DNA of 64,000 bases from Melampsora larici-populina 98AG31 (taxonomy: Eukaryota; Basidiomycota; Pucciniomycetes; Pucciniales; Melampsoraceae), in the NCBI RefSeq assembly GCF_000204055.1, contig NW_006768769.1, positions 2,532,911-2,596,910 of the forward strand, given 5' to 3'. A program made the translations under genes and the position numbers. How positions within the stretch are numbered: the stretch's first letter is position 1; every line of letters begins with the position of its first letter. This document shows positions 11,615 through 23,871 of this stretch, in pieces. Under the pieces are notes generated by a model. The model worked only from the letters and a program-made list of their open reading frames with translations, searched no databases and was not told where the DNA came from.

Positions 11615-11942
11615 TTATTGGCTTCCGTTATCTGCTATCCATCATTTCACTTTGACTAATCTCTAGCACAAATAAGCTTTCAAATGATGGTTTTATTGTT
11701 ATGTTTTTGATATGTGGCCAAGCAACTGCAAAAGTGATGCGTATAGTATGGATGATTAATGTTATTCAGCAGAATACTTCAGACTGAAGCAAAGATACAT
11801 TAAACAAATTGATTCAAACAGTTATAAATGTTAAATGAGACGAGAAGAAAGAAAAATAAAGATAGCAAAATCGGGTGAATTGATCATCAAGGTCAAAAAA
11901 TATGAATTGTAATTAAAGCAACTCTCTGGATAACCGTTATAC

Positions 11943-14216
11943 CTACAATGACGTAGTGTTGTAAAAGATGTTTCCCAAAAACTCCACCTTGGCACGTTTT
12001 GAAATCTTTTCGCATAGACGTTTGTTGTGAAGTCTGATCATTTCGTTCAAGAAAAAGTTATACCTGGTTGCGTGCATCATGCGGCACATTGCGTCAAATC
12101 GACCAAACCACACATTTTCAATCTCGGCAGCAGACGAGTTAAACTTCCACTTTCCATTGGCTTTTTTCAATTCAGGGAACTTGTTTGGATCATTGTTAAT
12201 GCGACATGTTGAATGAGATTCTTTGTGTGACTTGAAATGGAAACTGTCTACCGGGAGAAGTGTATTCTTGAAATGCGCTGTGTCTTCCTTGCTTGTGCGG
12301 ATGTGAGAATATAGATTACATGCGTTATCGTAAAATATAACTTGTGGCATATCATCGGGGTTCGGGTAAAGCTCTTTTATCCAATCCTGAATGGTTGGTT
12401 CATGTTATACGATCAGGTAAGGTTTTTTCTCATTAGGAACTTAAAGTAATGTGTGCTTACTTTGACCTTGGTCACCGATTCCGATACGAAGAAAGTTTTA
12501 CATGCTAATATTACGCCACATGGGGCCACCATCAGCTGTTCGTTGTGGGTCTTACGACGGGAGAACAAGATTTTGGGTTTGTTGACAGCAGATTCCCCAC
12601 CATCTCGGGCCACTTCGTGTTCGCGTTCTTCTACCTCACAATATAAAAGATCTTCCTCACTCATGTTCACTTCCCCAGTTTCAGTGGAAAGTAACTCGCT
12701 CGGATCAATCTGAATCTTAGCTTTAGGCCGGTTGAGCCTCCTAGGCAAGCCAAACATTGTATTGTTGCGTTCTTTGTAAGCTTTGTATGCTTCAATATGC
12801 TCAATATCATCACAGGTCTGACTGTTGAATGAAACCGGTCTCATGCAAGGTTGTGCCTTACATATACCGCTGAGCAATCGTGTGTGCGTTGGGCAATAGC
12901 GGTCATGGACCTTGTGCAGAGGTTCATCGCAATAGTTTGAAGCTCTGTGGGGATCGAGGACTTTGAGTTGGGATTCGGTGACACTACAACACCAGTGACC
13001 AATAGTTATACCATCGGTGACGAGGGCACGCATGACTTTGTAAAAGGTAATATAAGTATTGATATTAATGTAGTTGTTCAAACAATGAGTATAGGTACAA
13101 ACGTACTAGTTGCTTCGTCTGTCCCAGGTATCCTTTCAACTTTAGTGCAATCAGAACACACATGAGCCAAATATGGGGTGCCTTTGACTTTCTCCCATTC
13201 AGAATGGGCTTCCATCGCTGAAAAAAAACGGCGATCATCTGTACCCTTGCCATCACTTATCAATCGTATCCCTCGTTCACTGGAAGATCTAAGTAATCGT
13301 TGGATGTCCAGCCCCTGGGAACAAACATGCGGGCTAATCCTGCGTGTATAATTAGGATCATTGAAATCATTCGTGTAGTCGGCCTCAAGGTCTGCGTGCG
13401 TGTGATTGTATGAGTTTACAAGGTTGTAGACCGATACCCTACGTGTTTAGACAATGAAATAAGTCAGTATTTGTTCTAAGTGTAATCAGGCGAGTGAACT
13501 CACACTGCAAGCATTTGTAAGTGGTTGAAGTAGTTGGCTAGTTCATGGCTCATGAAGTAATGTTGAGTGACCTGGAAATATAACGTGGGCTGGCCTTCTT
13601 CCGGTGTATAGTATTCACGAATACCGTCGTGTCGGATGTAACATGGCGTATAAGTTGAGTTACATTCTAGGCAATGAAGATGATGATCATTGATGTCAGT
13701 GGTTCATTCCAGTGTGGAGTAAGACAATTTTCTACACTTACTACGACAGTAACCATTAAAGTGCTGGACGGTTTCTATTCCTTCAACATCTAAGTGATAG
13801 CCATACACTTGCCGTCGAATTTCAAGTGCAACTGGCCCACACTCGTCGATACAATTGAAACAGTGTAAGGTAGGAGGGTAGAAGGTGTGTTCAGGTATGA
13901 CCAGAGCGCAATTGGGGCGGTCCTCTGTTGGAATACCATTAACGGGTAAGTTGTTGGGATTGTGGTTGCAAGACGGAAGGTCGTAATACATGATGTGCCA
14001 GAGCCTTGCCCACGTAGCTGGGGTCTGGGTGGGGTCTAGGCAGCGCGTAAGGTATTCGATTGGCCCTTCGGTGGTTGTGGTGCCGTACGCTCCATCTGTC
14101 TTATTCAGGAACTCGGCAGAGAGCGTGGCAAATGTGGATAGATGTTGGACAGTCAACGTCTCATAAGTATCGGGGTATGCTTCGAGGAGTTGCATCATCA
14201 GATCCTTGACTAGCAT
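11943..14216 (-). CDS. KDZ-family transposase with CxC5/CxC6-type cysteine clusters
   Basis: Predicted 662 aa from five exons: 14216-13742, 13666-13504, 13438-13107, 13035-12461 and 12386-11943. All junctions are in phase with no stops. The first half has the cysteine cluster typical of KDZ-associated proteins: HCFNCIDECG, then KCNSTYTPCYIRHDGIREYY, then CSDC. The second cluster follows DGITIGHWCCSVTES, then RYCPTHTR and GICKAQPC. The catalytic-looking part contains QVIFYDNACNLYSHIR, DSFHFKSHKESHSTC and FNSSAAEIENVWFGRFDAM. These match the KDZ pattern YDxAC-H-x-C-N/S-x-AExxN. KDZ (Kyakuja-Dileera-Zisupton) transposases are expanded in basidiomycete genomes. No inactivating change is visible. 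The protein is somewhat short for the class, so an upstream exon may be missing. I could not identify terminal repeats for this element. Confidence 0.85.
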
Positions 14217-14685
14217 TATATAAAGTATGTTTTGGAGTGGTGATAGAGGTTTGAGTTCAGTTTGGATGTAAGGGATTCAGAATGAGTCAAAGAGAGTAAA
14301 TGATCATTTATTATAACTCTTATTATAACTCTCTTCATATATATTTATATATATTGTGCACGAAGTATTTCTCATCACAGTGCATTTCTTTGAGTCTTAG
14401 CGTCGAGTAAGGCTCGAGCGATTGCACGAGCGTGGTGAGGTCCTTATTCGCATTAGAGGATGAGGCTAAGGAAATCTCAGGCAAAGGTCAATTTGCAGGC
14501 AAAATATCCCGGTTCATCTCATCTTCTGATTAGGTCTCGGTGAGGTTATGCCTCGGTGAGGTTATGTCTCCGTGAGTACTATCCGCTGTTTGATGCCGGT
14601 TGTGAGGGAATCTAAAAGAGTCTGCGCGTATCTCACGTCTGGGCAGATGGGTAAACTCAACTAAGTCCCTCGCTGAGTCTCGCAC
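14217..14685. other. upstream region with short direct repeats
   Basis: No gene. It holds three near-tandem copies of a GGTGAGGTTATG/CCGTGAG unit around 14538-14576. It also has a stand-alone copy of the terminal motif AAGTCCCTCGCTG near 14663, which recurs in the adjacent fold-back element. The AT-rich 14300-14355 stretch (TATATATTTATATATATTG) may serve as promoter for the KDZ gene. Confidence 0.45.
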
Positions 14686-15226
14686 GCTTCGAGCGCAGCG
14701 AGGGACTTATGACTCCCAAGCACATTTTTGCCTGTGAGGGGATTGCTTTTTGGCTGGTGGAAATTGGTGTCCTTATAAATCTTTTTCATCTATTTGTGAA
14801 AATCCTTGAGCCAAAGAAATAATCTGTTCGCCTCTATGAGGCCCTTTGAACCATCGAAAAAAAAACCGAGGAAACCGAGGACCCTTCCTCTAAGGGCTCC
14901 TCAAGTTCCAGCTTTTGGTGTAATTTCCGACTGTATCCACTTGTAGCAATTACATATGACGGCTTAAACAAGACAAAGTCCCAGAAATTACCCTCAAACG
15001 TGAAACTTCAGGAGCCCATAGAGGAAGGGTTCCTCGATTTCCTCGGATTTTTTTTTGATAGATCGAAGCGGCTCAGGTAGGCGAAGAAAAAAATTCTTTG
15101 GACCAAGAAATTTCACAAATAGGGGAAAATGTTTCATAAGGAGAGAAGTTTTTCTCTGCCAAATTTCATTTCCCTCACAGGCAAAAATGTGCTTGGGAGT
15201 CATAAGTCCCTCGCTGCGCTCGAAGC
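14686..15226. repeat. 541-bp fold-back element with long inverted arms
   Basis: The left end GCTTCGAGCGCAGCGAGGGA is the exact inverse of the right end TCCCTCGCTGCGCTCGAAGC. The arms continue for about 245 bases each (14686-14932 against 14980-15226) with good but imperfect complementarity, leaving a loop of roughly 47 bases. It has no coding capacity. It ends exactly where the right copy of the 6496 repeat begins. No target-site duplication is evident. Confidence 0.85.
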
Positions 15227-15309
15227 ACATTAAATATAGCACCCAATCCAATTCTAAAACTCGGCAGCTTTATGCAAGGTCATGAGAGAAGACAGGATAT
15301 GGCGACTCG
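15226..15309 (+). repeat. Direct repeat, right copy
   Basis: Matches 6496-6589 in the same orientation. The first 30 bases agree except for one or two changes, a gap of about ten bases follows, and the last 35 bases are identical (GGTCATGAGAGAAGACAGGA onward). It abuts the fold-back element. Confidence 0.85.
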
Positions 15310-16372
15310 TCTGCGTATTTCAAATGGCCCGTGGCTCTGGCCCGATGGGCCGCCCATGATTTCACTCCCCTTCGATTTCTCTGCTATTTGTCAAAGAACC
15401 TGGTGTAGTGAATTGAAATCAATCAAATCAAATGCTCTTGAAGTGAGAAGAAACAAAAACTACAGCAACATCTTTATCGTTAAACATAGTATTTCATAAG
15501 TTTGTATCGTAACAAATTTGAAAATGAGAATAGTATGACAACATTTGAAAATGACATCACAGGAAAAAGTGAAATGCTGATAAAATAAGACGAGAAACTT
15601 GAATGTAAATAATGCCGTCAACATTTCGGCACACGTCAAGCGCATCATTCATGCGCTTCAGTCGATTACCTTGACATGATTCTTCATGACAACACTTGAA
15701 GATTCCGGGAGTTCTAAAGCATCATGCGATCTTACGACCCGTCAGTAATCAAAGTCTCATAGGCTCTATCCTTTAAAGCGGTGAGCACTGAGCTGAGCTG
15801 ACCTAAAGGTGACGATAATGAGGAATGTCGTGCGCATGTGGGTAGATATGTACCACAACGAAAAGTGCGCTATGTATCACCAAGATTTGGGTACAAGATA
15901 AATTTGTATTACAATCGGCTCACATCGGGCACAAAGCTGAGCTTTAACTTCAAGCATCAAGCACGATATCTTTGTGCATCTTACTTTATGGTTCATCAAA
16001 ACTCTCGGCTTTACGAGTTTTAACTTTTGGACTTACAAATTAAATCCAATCTGGCAGACATCATTGCCGGCGGAAAATGAAAAAAATTGATCTTGGACTT
16101 GTAGATTTCTTGTTTCGCAGTCTGACAGCAAGTTTTTCATTAATTAGGTAAAGGTTATCCTGGTGCGGTAGAATTATAAATACGTCGACAATTCTTGAAT
16201 CGTAAATCAAAGAAAGTCTATCAACCGCAGTGCGATCAGCCAGTCGTTGTCAATCACACCTTTTACACTCGCACTCTTTTTGCACATCTTTCTCTCATAT
16301 CACAATTCAACTTTTCTCCAATTTCTATCTTTTTAACACTCACACTTTATTATCCTCACTCGGAATTTCATT
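15310..16372. other. intergenic, promoter of secreted-protein gene
   Basis: I see no gene in 15310-16160. The last 200 bases look like a promoter and pyrimidine-rich leader of the gene at 16373. Confidence 0.4.
16175..16182 (+). promoter_or_regulatory. TATA box
   Basis: TATAAATA lies 191 bases before the start codon of the secreted-protein gene. A leader rich in CTCTTTTTGC/CACATCTTTCTC pyrimidine runs follows. Confidence 0.55.
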
Positions 16373-17213
16373 ATGAAGTCGTTTATCATTATCATCACTC
16401 TTCTTGCACTATGTCTTAATGAAGCAGGAACAGCTCAAATAGTCACTCGAGATGCAGAAGTCGATAAACATACGAAATCGTCATCAAACCTCATGACCTG
16501 TCATGCTAATGCCACAAGTAACGTAGTCTCTGATTTAGAAGATTGCGATAAGTTAGTCAATAATCAAGTTTTACGTTCTTGAATCGATCTAACCAAAAGT
16601 CAATTTTGATTCGTTCAACAGGGTCGCTACTTACATGGCCACAAACAAGTCGGCATGCGCAAAGTACAGGTCTTGCACCGTGAGCAAAATATTTCAAAGT
16701 CTAGAAAAACTCAACTTTTACTGAGCCCATAGGCTTTTATACTTGGTTTGTATAGTTGATGACCAGAGCCGGTATCGGTAAAGCACAGGCGGTTCAAGTG
16801 TAAGTGTTTAATATATCCTCATAGTGTGTCAGACAACCCACTCACTCGCTCATTACTTACTTTGTAGGACATCGCCCACCGAACTCAGATACGCCTTCTC
16901 CGCCTACTTTGAAAAATGTTGTAATGTTACTGATCCAATAAAGCCTGTAAGTCATCTTTTCTCATGTTTCTCTATCTGAATCTCTTTGACTGATATTCAT
17001 CCATACTATTTATAGCGTTTAGAAAAATTCCCCAAGACTGCTGATGGAGACCTTTACTTGACTATAGCCTTATGTGCAGTTTCTGATCCAAAGTGTAATA
17101 CAGGTGATCAAGTTTCAGTTTGTTCTGATTCGACTTTTGAAGAATTGAAAAACGCTCAAGCAAACTTAACAGATGTTCCAAAGATTGGTGTGAATCAAGA
17201 TTTATCGTATTAG
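16373..17213 (+). CDS. Small secreted cysteine-rich protein (candidate effector), copy A
   Basis: Predicted 185 aa from five exons: 16373-16551, 16622-16679, 16756-16799, 16868-16946 and 17016-17213. It begins with a clear signal peptide (MKSFIIIITLLALCLNEAG, cleavage near TAQ) and has no membrane anchor. The mature protein has nine cysteines, eight shared with the paralogue at 35521-36356. Shared blocks include SSNLMTC, RVATYMA in alternative reading, AxYxSC and LMTRAxIG. The three internal exons are exactly 58, 44 and 79 bases in both genes. The first intron (16552-16621) has donor GTTAGT and branch point CTAAC. If it were not removed, an in-frame TGA would end the protein at residue 69. 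Rust fungi secrete many proteins of this size and cysteine content into host tissue. An effector role is inference only. Confidence 0.85.
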
Positions 17214-17978
17214 ATTGAATTTTTCTTTTTACATACTTGTACTTACTTTACAAGCTTATGGTAGTGAGTCTTGGGAGTCGGATATGCAATCAAGAAGCGG
17301 GACTTGGATGTTGCCTTGAAGTCAGAAATGAATTTGTGACAATCTCGTATATCTTTGGCCTGTAAAGGACAAAAATTTATGGAGACACAAGAGGAGTTCT
17401 CAAGAAAATCATGAGCGCTTTTTCCCTAAAGTCTCAAACCCGTGTCTGAGCAATACGTCACTTGCACCTGCCTACATGGTCTTGTGACTACCTTACATTA
17501 TTATCCACCTTGTGTATATGTCGGAGTGCATTCGCCTTGGTAGCCAAGATTTTGATCTCAAACTACAAAGGCAATCAATAAATTGGCTGGTTTGCGTGGA
17601 TGATTGAAATAAAGACTTCATTTGTTCGCCAGTGAATATACTGAAACTATAGCTGTTGTTGAAACTTATGCAGATGAACAAATTCAAGTCTAAAAAATAG
17701 TCTTTTGTGGGTTTTCAAATCAAAACATACCAAAAGAAAAAAACATCCCTAAATGTTTTGTCTGATAATCTTTTTCTATGTCTCAAAGTTCCCGAGTCTG
17801 CAAAAGTCGTGCTCGAGTTGCAACAATTGCCACACCGCATGCACAGGGAGGTCGGTACGGTCTGGTTACTGGTAAAATATAGGTACGGCTCATATGTTAC
17901 ATGAGGTGTGAGTCGAGAGTTGGGGTATAAATTGAAGTCGATGACATCATTTGTTTTGATTTTTCAGAGTGAGATGTG
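17214..17978. other. intergenic
   Basis: No gene or repeat recognised. The final bases form the leader of the glycosyltransferase gene. Confidence 0.4.
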
Positions 17979-19620
17979 ATGTTCAATTCAAACAACAACA
18001 ACAACAACAACCACCAACATCACATTCCTAATGAGAATGATACTATCAACACTCATGTATCAATTCAAGAACAACAACAAGAATCAATCTCAATTCCAAT
18101 ATCAAGAATATCTCAAAGAACAATCAACTCAAACAACAAAGCTCAAGTTAAGCTCACCAATCTCTTCAACACTATCAAACGTAAATTACTTATTCATAAA
18201 AGAAGATATTGGATTTACTCAATAGCTCTAATGATGATGGTTTATTATTGTCTATGGAACTTCAATTTGGTATCATCCTTTAAACCTAACTATTCAATTT
18301 CAAACTTATTTATCAAATCTTTTAAAACACCATTAACTTATCGAAACCAAATAGAAAGCATCACAACTTCAAGATTTATTTTAAATCGATCAAATACACT
18401 TTCATTTGATCATATTTATGTTTTAAGTTTACCTAACAATTTTAAAAGAAGACAACGAATCCAAAAGATCGGAAATGCACTTGAATTGAATTTTACATTT
18501 ATTGATGCGATTGAAAAGAATTCAAGTGTGATTGATTGGATTGGATCAAAAGTAAAAGAAATCAGAAATAAGAAACGTAAGATCTTATCAACTCAATTTG
18601 GAAAACATCAAAGTGAGATTGGTGGAATGAAAGTAGGATCAGATTGGTTATTAAGAAATGAAGAAGAAGTAATCATAAAAGAATCAGAAGAAAAAATTAA
18701 AATTAAATTACCTGCTTTATCAAAAGATTGGGTAAAAGAACTACATCAACATCAAGACGATCTTCAATCTTTGTATCAACCGAAGTTTAATATTCAAAGT
18801 CAACTTTATGATCCATTAGAAAGTAAAGCTCCAAGACAATTAAGTTCAGGTACCATTTCAGTTTGGTATGGTCAAACTAAAGTGATGAGAAAGATGTTAG
18901 AGAATCAAGATCGATCTGCTTTGGTTTTAGAAGATGATGTAGATCTTGAATGGGATTTAGGACAACTTTGGTCAAGTGTGTTACGTAGATTACCAAAAGA
19001 TCACAAGAATCGTCAAGAAGGATGGGAAATCGTTTATTTAGGTCATTGTTGGGGTCGTGAAAACTCTCGTAAGTCAGTTTTAATATCACGAAATCGATTA
19101 GATTCAAAATTTCCTCATCTCGCTCTTCTTTATGAGACGCATTCTGACCATCAACATACCTTTTCACCAAACCATATATGATATAGATCCACAATACGGA
19201 CACCCAAATCTTCATCGATCATCTGAACCAAGATGTTTACACGCTTATGCCTTAAGTCATACAGGAGTCCAAAAGATTCTAAAATATCTTTCAGATCCAT
19301 GGATAGCTTATCAAACAGCCATCGATATTGCTTTACCTACATTAATCAAATCAGGATTCTTAAAGAATGCATTTTCGATTGAACCAGCTTGGATCATTCA
19401 AGATAAAACTGAATTTGAAAGTGATGTTCAACCGCTTGGTAAAGGTAGTCTTTGGGCTGGTTACTTGATGGATTCTACTTGGGATAGAGTTTTGAAGTAT
19501 GAAAGGAATGGAAATGGAAAAGAAGAAGAAGAAGAATGGGTCGAACGTAAGGGTAAATTGGATCCTGCTACGGTTTATAGGGAACCTTTGTTGGAGGAAA
19601 GTACAGGTGAAATGAATTGA
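17979..19620 (+). CDS. GT25-type glycosyltransferase, type II membrane protein
   Basis: Predicted 507 aa from two exons (17979-19068, 19187-19620). The N-terminus is rich in asparagine, glutamine and histidine. It is followed by one hydrophobic segment (around residues 75-100, WIYSIALMMMVYYCLW), typical of a Golgi type II membrane enzyme with a lumenal catalytic domain. That domain shows family 25 features: FDHIYVLSLPNNFKRRQRI near its start, SVWYGQTKVMRKM, then ALVLEDDVDLEWD with an acidic metal-binding motif. In the second exon come CLHAYALSHTGVQKIL and DPWIAYQTAIDIALP. Related enzymes transfer galactose or glucose to glycans or collagen-like proteins. The exact substrate in fungi is unknown to me. 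The coding sequence is AT-rich like the neighbouring host genes. Confidence 0.85.
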
Positions 19621-20112
19621 TTTCATGTCCTATTCTGTTAGGAAACTTTGTTGAAGTGAAAGGATTTAGTCATTTGTAGTGCATGCATGTTGTAAAGAGG
19701 AGATGTATGATATAGTTATTTGTTGTTTTCAATCTGATGTTTCTGCAAACCTGCAAAGATTTAATGTATAAGGGACTGTTTGAGCATAATTTAAAATCAG
19801 ATTCAAAGCTGGAATGATCTCAGAGTGAGAGTCACGGAAATTGTAGAATTCTGATGAGAGGACTTGAATTGAGCAAGGCCAGCTTCCAAATCCCGCCCGA
19901 ATCTTGCTCATATGCCAGCATACACTCGGGCTTACCCGACAAGGCTCGTTCCCGGATCATTTGTCTCGGGCTTTGCTTATGGTACCTAACGACGGTCCCG
20001 GTTGGTTGGTTTGAGATTTTCACGTTTGACGCGTTTGTTCTGGTCAGCAAGAAAGTATCATCCATCCATCCATCCATCCATCCATTCTCACACATCGGTT
20101 TACTCATCCAAA
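19621..20112. other. intergenic, with TCCA microsatellite
   Basis: Spacer between the glycosyltransferase and NSE4. It holds six tandem TCCA units (20061-20084), about 30 bases before the NSE4 start codon, probably inside its 5' leader. Confidence 0.6.
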
Positions 20113-21565
20113 ATGCCATCAAATCGAAACCAACAAATCAATGAATTATCACAAGACAATGAACAAGAAGTTCAAAGTGAAGAAGGATCAGAAGATCAAA
20201 TGATAGAAGCAGAAAACCGAGAACCCACCGAACGAGATATCTTAACAGGACAAAATATGAATGAGATCTGTCAATTAGAAGAAGATCGAGAAGCACAATT
20301 GATATCTAAAAGAAAGTTACGAAACCATTTTGATGAAGTGATGGCCATGAGAGATGATACGAAGATGATCACCAATCAAAGTTTTCATTCTAGAATTCAA
20401 TTATTAGATGGAGATTTCAAGAGTGTGATGAACCCAGGAGTAGCAACGATTGATGCACAAGCTTTAAGATTACTTTCTGAAGCTCAAGTTCAAAGAACAA
20501 GAGATTTGAAAACTGAAATTGAAAGTTTTAATACAGATGATTTTATTACTCATTTTACTCAATTGTTGGGTAAAAGGAATACAATGGATTCAGATGATGA
20601 TGATGATGATGAAGATCATGTTCAGAATCGTGCAAGAGGATTTGTTGATTGGGAAAAAGCGGGTAAAAGGTTAATGAGATATTCTAGAAGAGCTCCTACA
20701 ATGGATGTGATGTAAGTTTGAATTTTGATCTAATCTTTAATCGGGTGAAGATTTTAGGTAGATTTGAATCAACACTGCCTTGAACTGATGCTTTGGTTCT
20801 GTAGGTATGGACCTTTGGATATTGAGCATAAGAAACGTAAGTTTACTCAACGAACGAAAGTCGTCAAAGATCCGACTCAAAAAACTGCACCTACAGAGGT
20901 AAAGTGATGTGATCTTAATCTAGCATCCTTTTAGTTTTCTAATCTCATCTTTATTTCTTGTAACCGGTATAGGTTGCGGCTGCAGATTTGAATAAAGTAC
21001 GAGAAGAAACCATAAGATTAACAAATTCAGTACGTAGATTCTGCAAAAAAAAATCGATTCCTGATCTTTTCTCTTTATCTTGACTATTTGATTGTTTAAA
21101 TTTTTGATGATTTTTTTTTCCTTTTTGGTTTTCAGATTCGACAAAATTTACATCGTCAACCTGAATCAGGAGTTAACTTTTTTAAATTTTTCATTAATCC
21201 AAATTCATTTTCACAATCAGTTGAAAACTTATTTTTTATAAGTTTTTTAATTAAAGAAGGTGCAGCTGCTATTGAAAATGAAGATGAAGATGGAAATCCA
21301 AGAGAATTTCCAATCATTCGTAAATCTTTTTTTTTATTCACTTTCACACAAACCAAAGAAGAAAGATACTAATACAATTTTTTTTGGTTTTTTTTAAGTT
21401 GCATCTGAGATTATGTCTAAACAAGATATGGCTGAAGGTGCTTATAAGAAAGCTCAAGTGATTATGGAACTTACGATTCAAGATTGGGAAGATGCGATCG
21501 AATTGTTTGATATTAGAAAACCTATGATTGAACATCGAGATCCAACACCTGCTAAATCAAAATAA
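20113..21565 (+). CDS. NSE4: Nse4, SMC5/6 complex kleisin
   Basis: Predicted 366 aa from five exons: 20113-20711, 20805-20898, 20973-21029, 21136-21319 and 21399-21565. Nse4 bridges the heads of the Smc5-Smc6 dimer and works with Nse1 and Nse3 in DNA repair and chromosome segregation in the nucleus. The C-terminal Nse4 domain is clear (GVNFFKFFINPNSFSQSVEN, LFFISFLIKEGAAAIE, then MSKQDMAEGAYKKAQ). The N-terminal third is acidic and precedes the helical region that contacts Smc6 (RDILTGQNMNEICQLEEDRE...). A run of aspartates (DSDDDDDDEDH) sits in the middle. The length fits the family (about 350-400 aa). I start at the ATG after the microsatellite, because the longer upstream frame reads through repeats. 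Confidence 0.9.
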
Positions 21566-22403
21566 ACCTATCAAATCTTAACACACCAAGTTCGAATCTT
21601 ATTTGAACATCTGATCACATATATTTAGGGATGTATGAAAAACATTGTTTTAATCAACAAGAAAATCGAAATTTGTCACCTTTTTTCCCTTTTATTTTCA
21701 ATGCTATATATATTCTTAATCCCAATCAAAAAAAAGCCACTCACAAGATTTATTAAAAGTTGATATAGTTTTAAATGATATCACAAGAAGTTGTTTGTTT
21801 TGTTTTTCATTTTAGTTTTTGTATTTTTTGTATTTTGATTACATAAAAGTTTGTAAGAAGATAAAAGATTTTGAGTTAAATTTGGTTGATTTTTAAATCT
21901 TATCTTGAATTTAAAAGTCTTTTAAACTTATTTTGCTAATCTTCTGGTGAGCTTTATATAGGGGAACAAATTAGGTGAGTACATGACACGGAGGTGTTCA
22001 ATATGAGTTGACATTTCTTTGAAGATTTTCTTTTTGGGATTTAATCTGATCTCATTAAGAGACCTTCCATGAGTCTCTTACACAAGTAAACTAGGCTGAT
22101 CAAAATTTAATGAACACAAAAATTGAACTTTTTTTGAGATATAATCTTCCCTCTTAAAAGTCTCTGCAATGATTCAGAAAGATTTGTGGTGAGATCTGTT
22201 GCAACGGGAAACAAGTTGAGGTTTGCTAACTGAAGAATTGCAATGCATAAAGTACGATATAATCATTTAGACAAAATACAATTGCGGTAAAATGAAAAGA
22301 AAAGATGTATACATTTCTAGAATTCAGTACAAGAGTTAAAGAAAAGAAAAGATCGTTTATGATTTGCTTTTCCAACCAAATAAAAAGAAGAGGTAAAATT
22401 GAT
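21566..22403. other. intergenic between two converging genes
   Basis: AT-rich 3' flanks of NSE4 and PPX1. No feature recognised beyond T-rich tracts suited to polyadenylation. Confidence 0.4.
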
Positions 22404-23764
22404 TTAAGAAGGTTTTGGACCTAAATTATTCACCAAAGTAGTCAAGATTGGAGCTACTTGTTTTCGACTGGCTTCTGGATTCCCTACTTTCCAAATCCTA
22501 ACTTGTACTGTATTAGAATATATAAAGGCGTCTATATCGTTTTGTTGATCGATGATTGAAGTTGATAAATCAAGTTGTTGTTGAACAGACAGATCAGGGT
22601 TTTCTAAACCTTTATAGAGTCCTAACATAGCTTCATTTCGAATCAAGATCAATAATTCTCTTTTTGTTTGACCGGTTGCAGCTGCTTCTTTTTTCTTTAG
22701 TTTTTCATTATTCGCTAGAATCCCAACCGCATCTAAACTTTTGGAAGCACCATATTCATTGGTAGCTGTTAAGAGAGCTTTCCATTTATTCGATTCTTTG
22801 TCTCGAACCCAATCACTCAGACTGATCGGTACCGAACTTAAACCGAAAGTCCAACCATTCGTTTGGTATTGTTTATAATCACGTTGTAAAAGTTGAGTTG
22901 AATTCAATCGAGTAACATCATCTTTTAAAGTTGAAAGAGTTTTATAAAGTGATTGAAGACCGTTTTGAGAATCTGAAGAGTTAGCCGAAATTGCAAATCT
23001 AGAACGAGGAATTAAGAAATCCCTTGCCGAAAGATCTGATTCAGTTGCTTTTCCACCATCTTGAATTAATTTTAAATTACTCGTATCAATCACAATAGCA
23101 CTTAATAATAAATCAGCTAAACCGATTGGAAATAATTTCGATTGCCAAGTTTTTGAAAAATGATTGACTACTAATGAAGCACAACTACCGGTAGGAACTT
23201 GAATGATCCTAGGATTCGCATTAAGATAAAGTGTATTATTTTCAGCTGGTTCATGATGATCTATAACTGCAACTACTTCAGCTTGAGTTCCAAAGACCGA
23301 TGAAATGACTTGATTATGATCTACTAAAGCATATTTAGCACCATAAGGTGTGAACTTTGAAAAATCTAATGTATCAGAACAAATCAAATCGTTTTGTAAA
23401 TCACCCGATTCTCGATCGATTTGCATCGCATCTTTTAAGGCTGCTACATTCTCGGCTCTTAATTGAAATGCTGATGATGGAGTTAATTGGATTGGAATAT
23501 ATCGTGTTGATGATGAAGTATCAAAACTAGATAGGTATGCAAATGCGATCGAAGATGATAAGGTATCGAGATCTAAAATCAAAAGTCAAACCAAGCTAAG
23601 TTTCTTTAAGCTGAGAATGAGAGATTCAAAAGATATGTTGAATGTGACTTACCACCCGCCTCATTTCCAACACATAAGACCCAATCTTTTAAATCAGCTG
23701 TGAAGAAGGCTTCAATGAAGTTATGGTTCTGTTGAACAAGCCAAGATCTGAGATTATCGTTCAT
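22404..23764 (-). CDS. PPX1: Exopolyphosphatase (DHH family)
   Basis: Predicted 426 aa from two exons (23764-23653 and 23572-22404). It removes terminal phosphates from inorganic polyphosphate. The yeast homologue is mainly cytosolic with a mitochondrial share. DHH-family metal-binding motifs are present: VCVGNEAGDLDTLSSSI (the Asp-x-Asp motif, formed across the intron), ALVDHNQ, then VIDHHEP. GSCASLVVNHF follows. The C-terminal DHHA2-type region contains WTFGLSSVPISLSDW and ends FIYSNTVQVRIWKVGNPEASRK-like. The length is close to the yeast enzyme (397 aa). The gene converges with NSE4. An unrecognised frame lies 100 bases upstream on the same strand. Confidence 0.9.
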
Positions 23765-23871
23765 TGAAGTTGAAGTTGAAGTTGATTGACTATGGATATT
23801 ATTAAGAAATCGATATTATGTTAGTAAGTATCTTTCCAAAAGTAAGAATAATGAAGATTGATTACCTTTGG

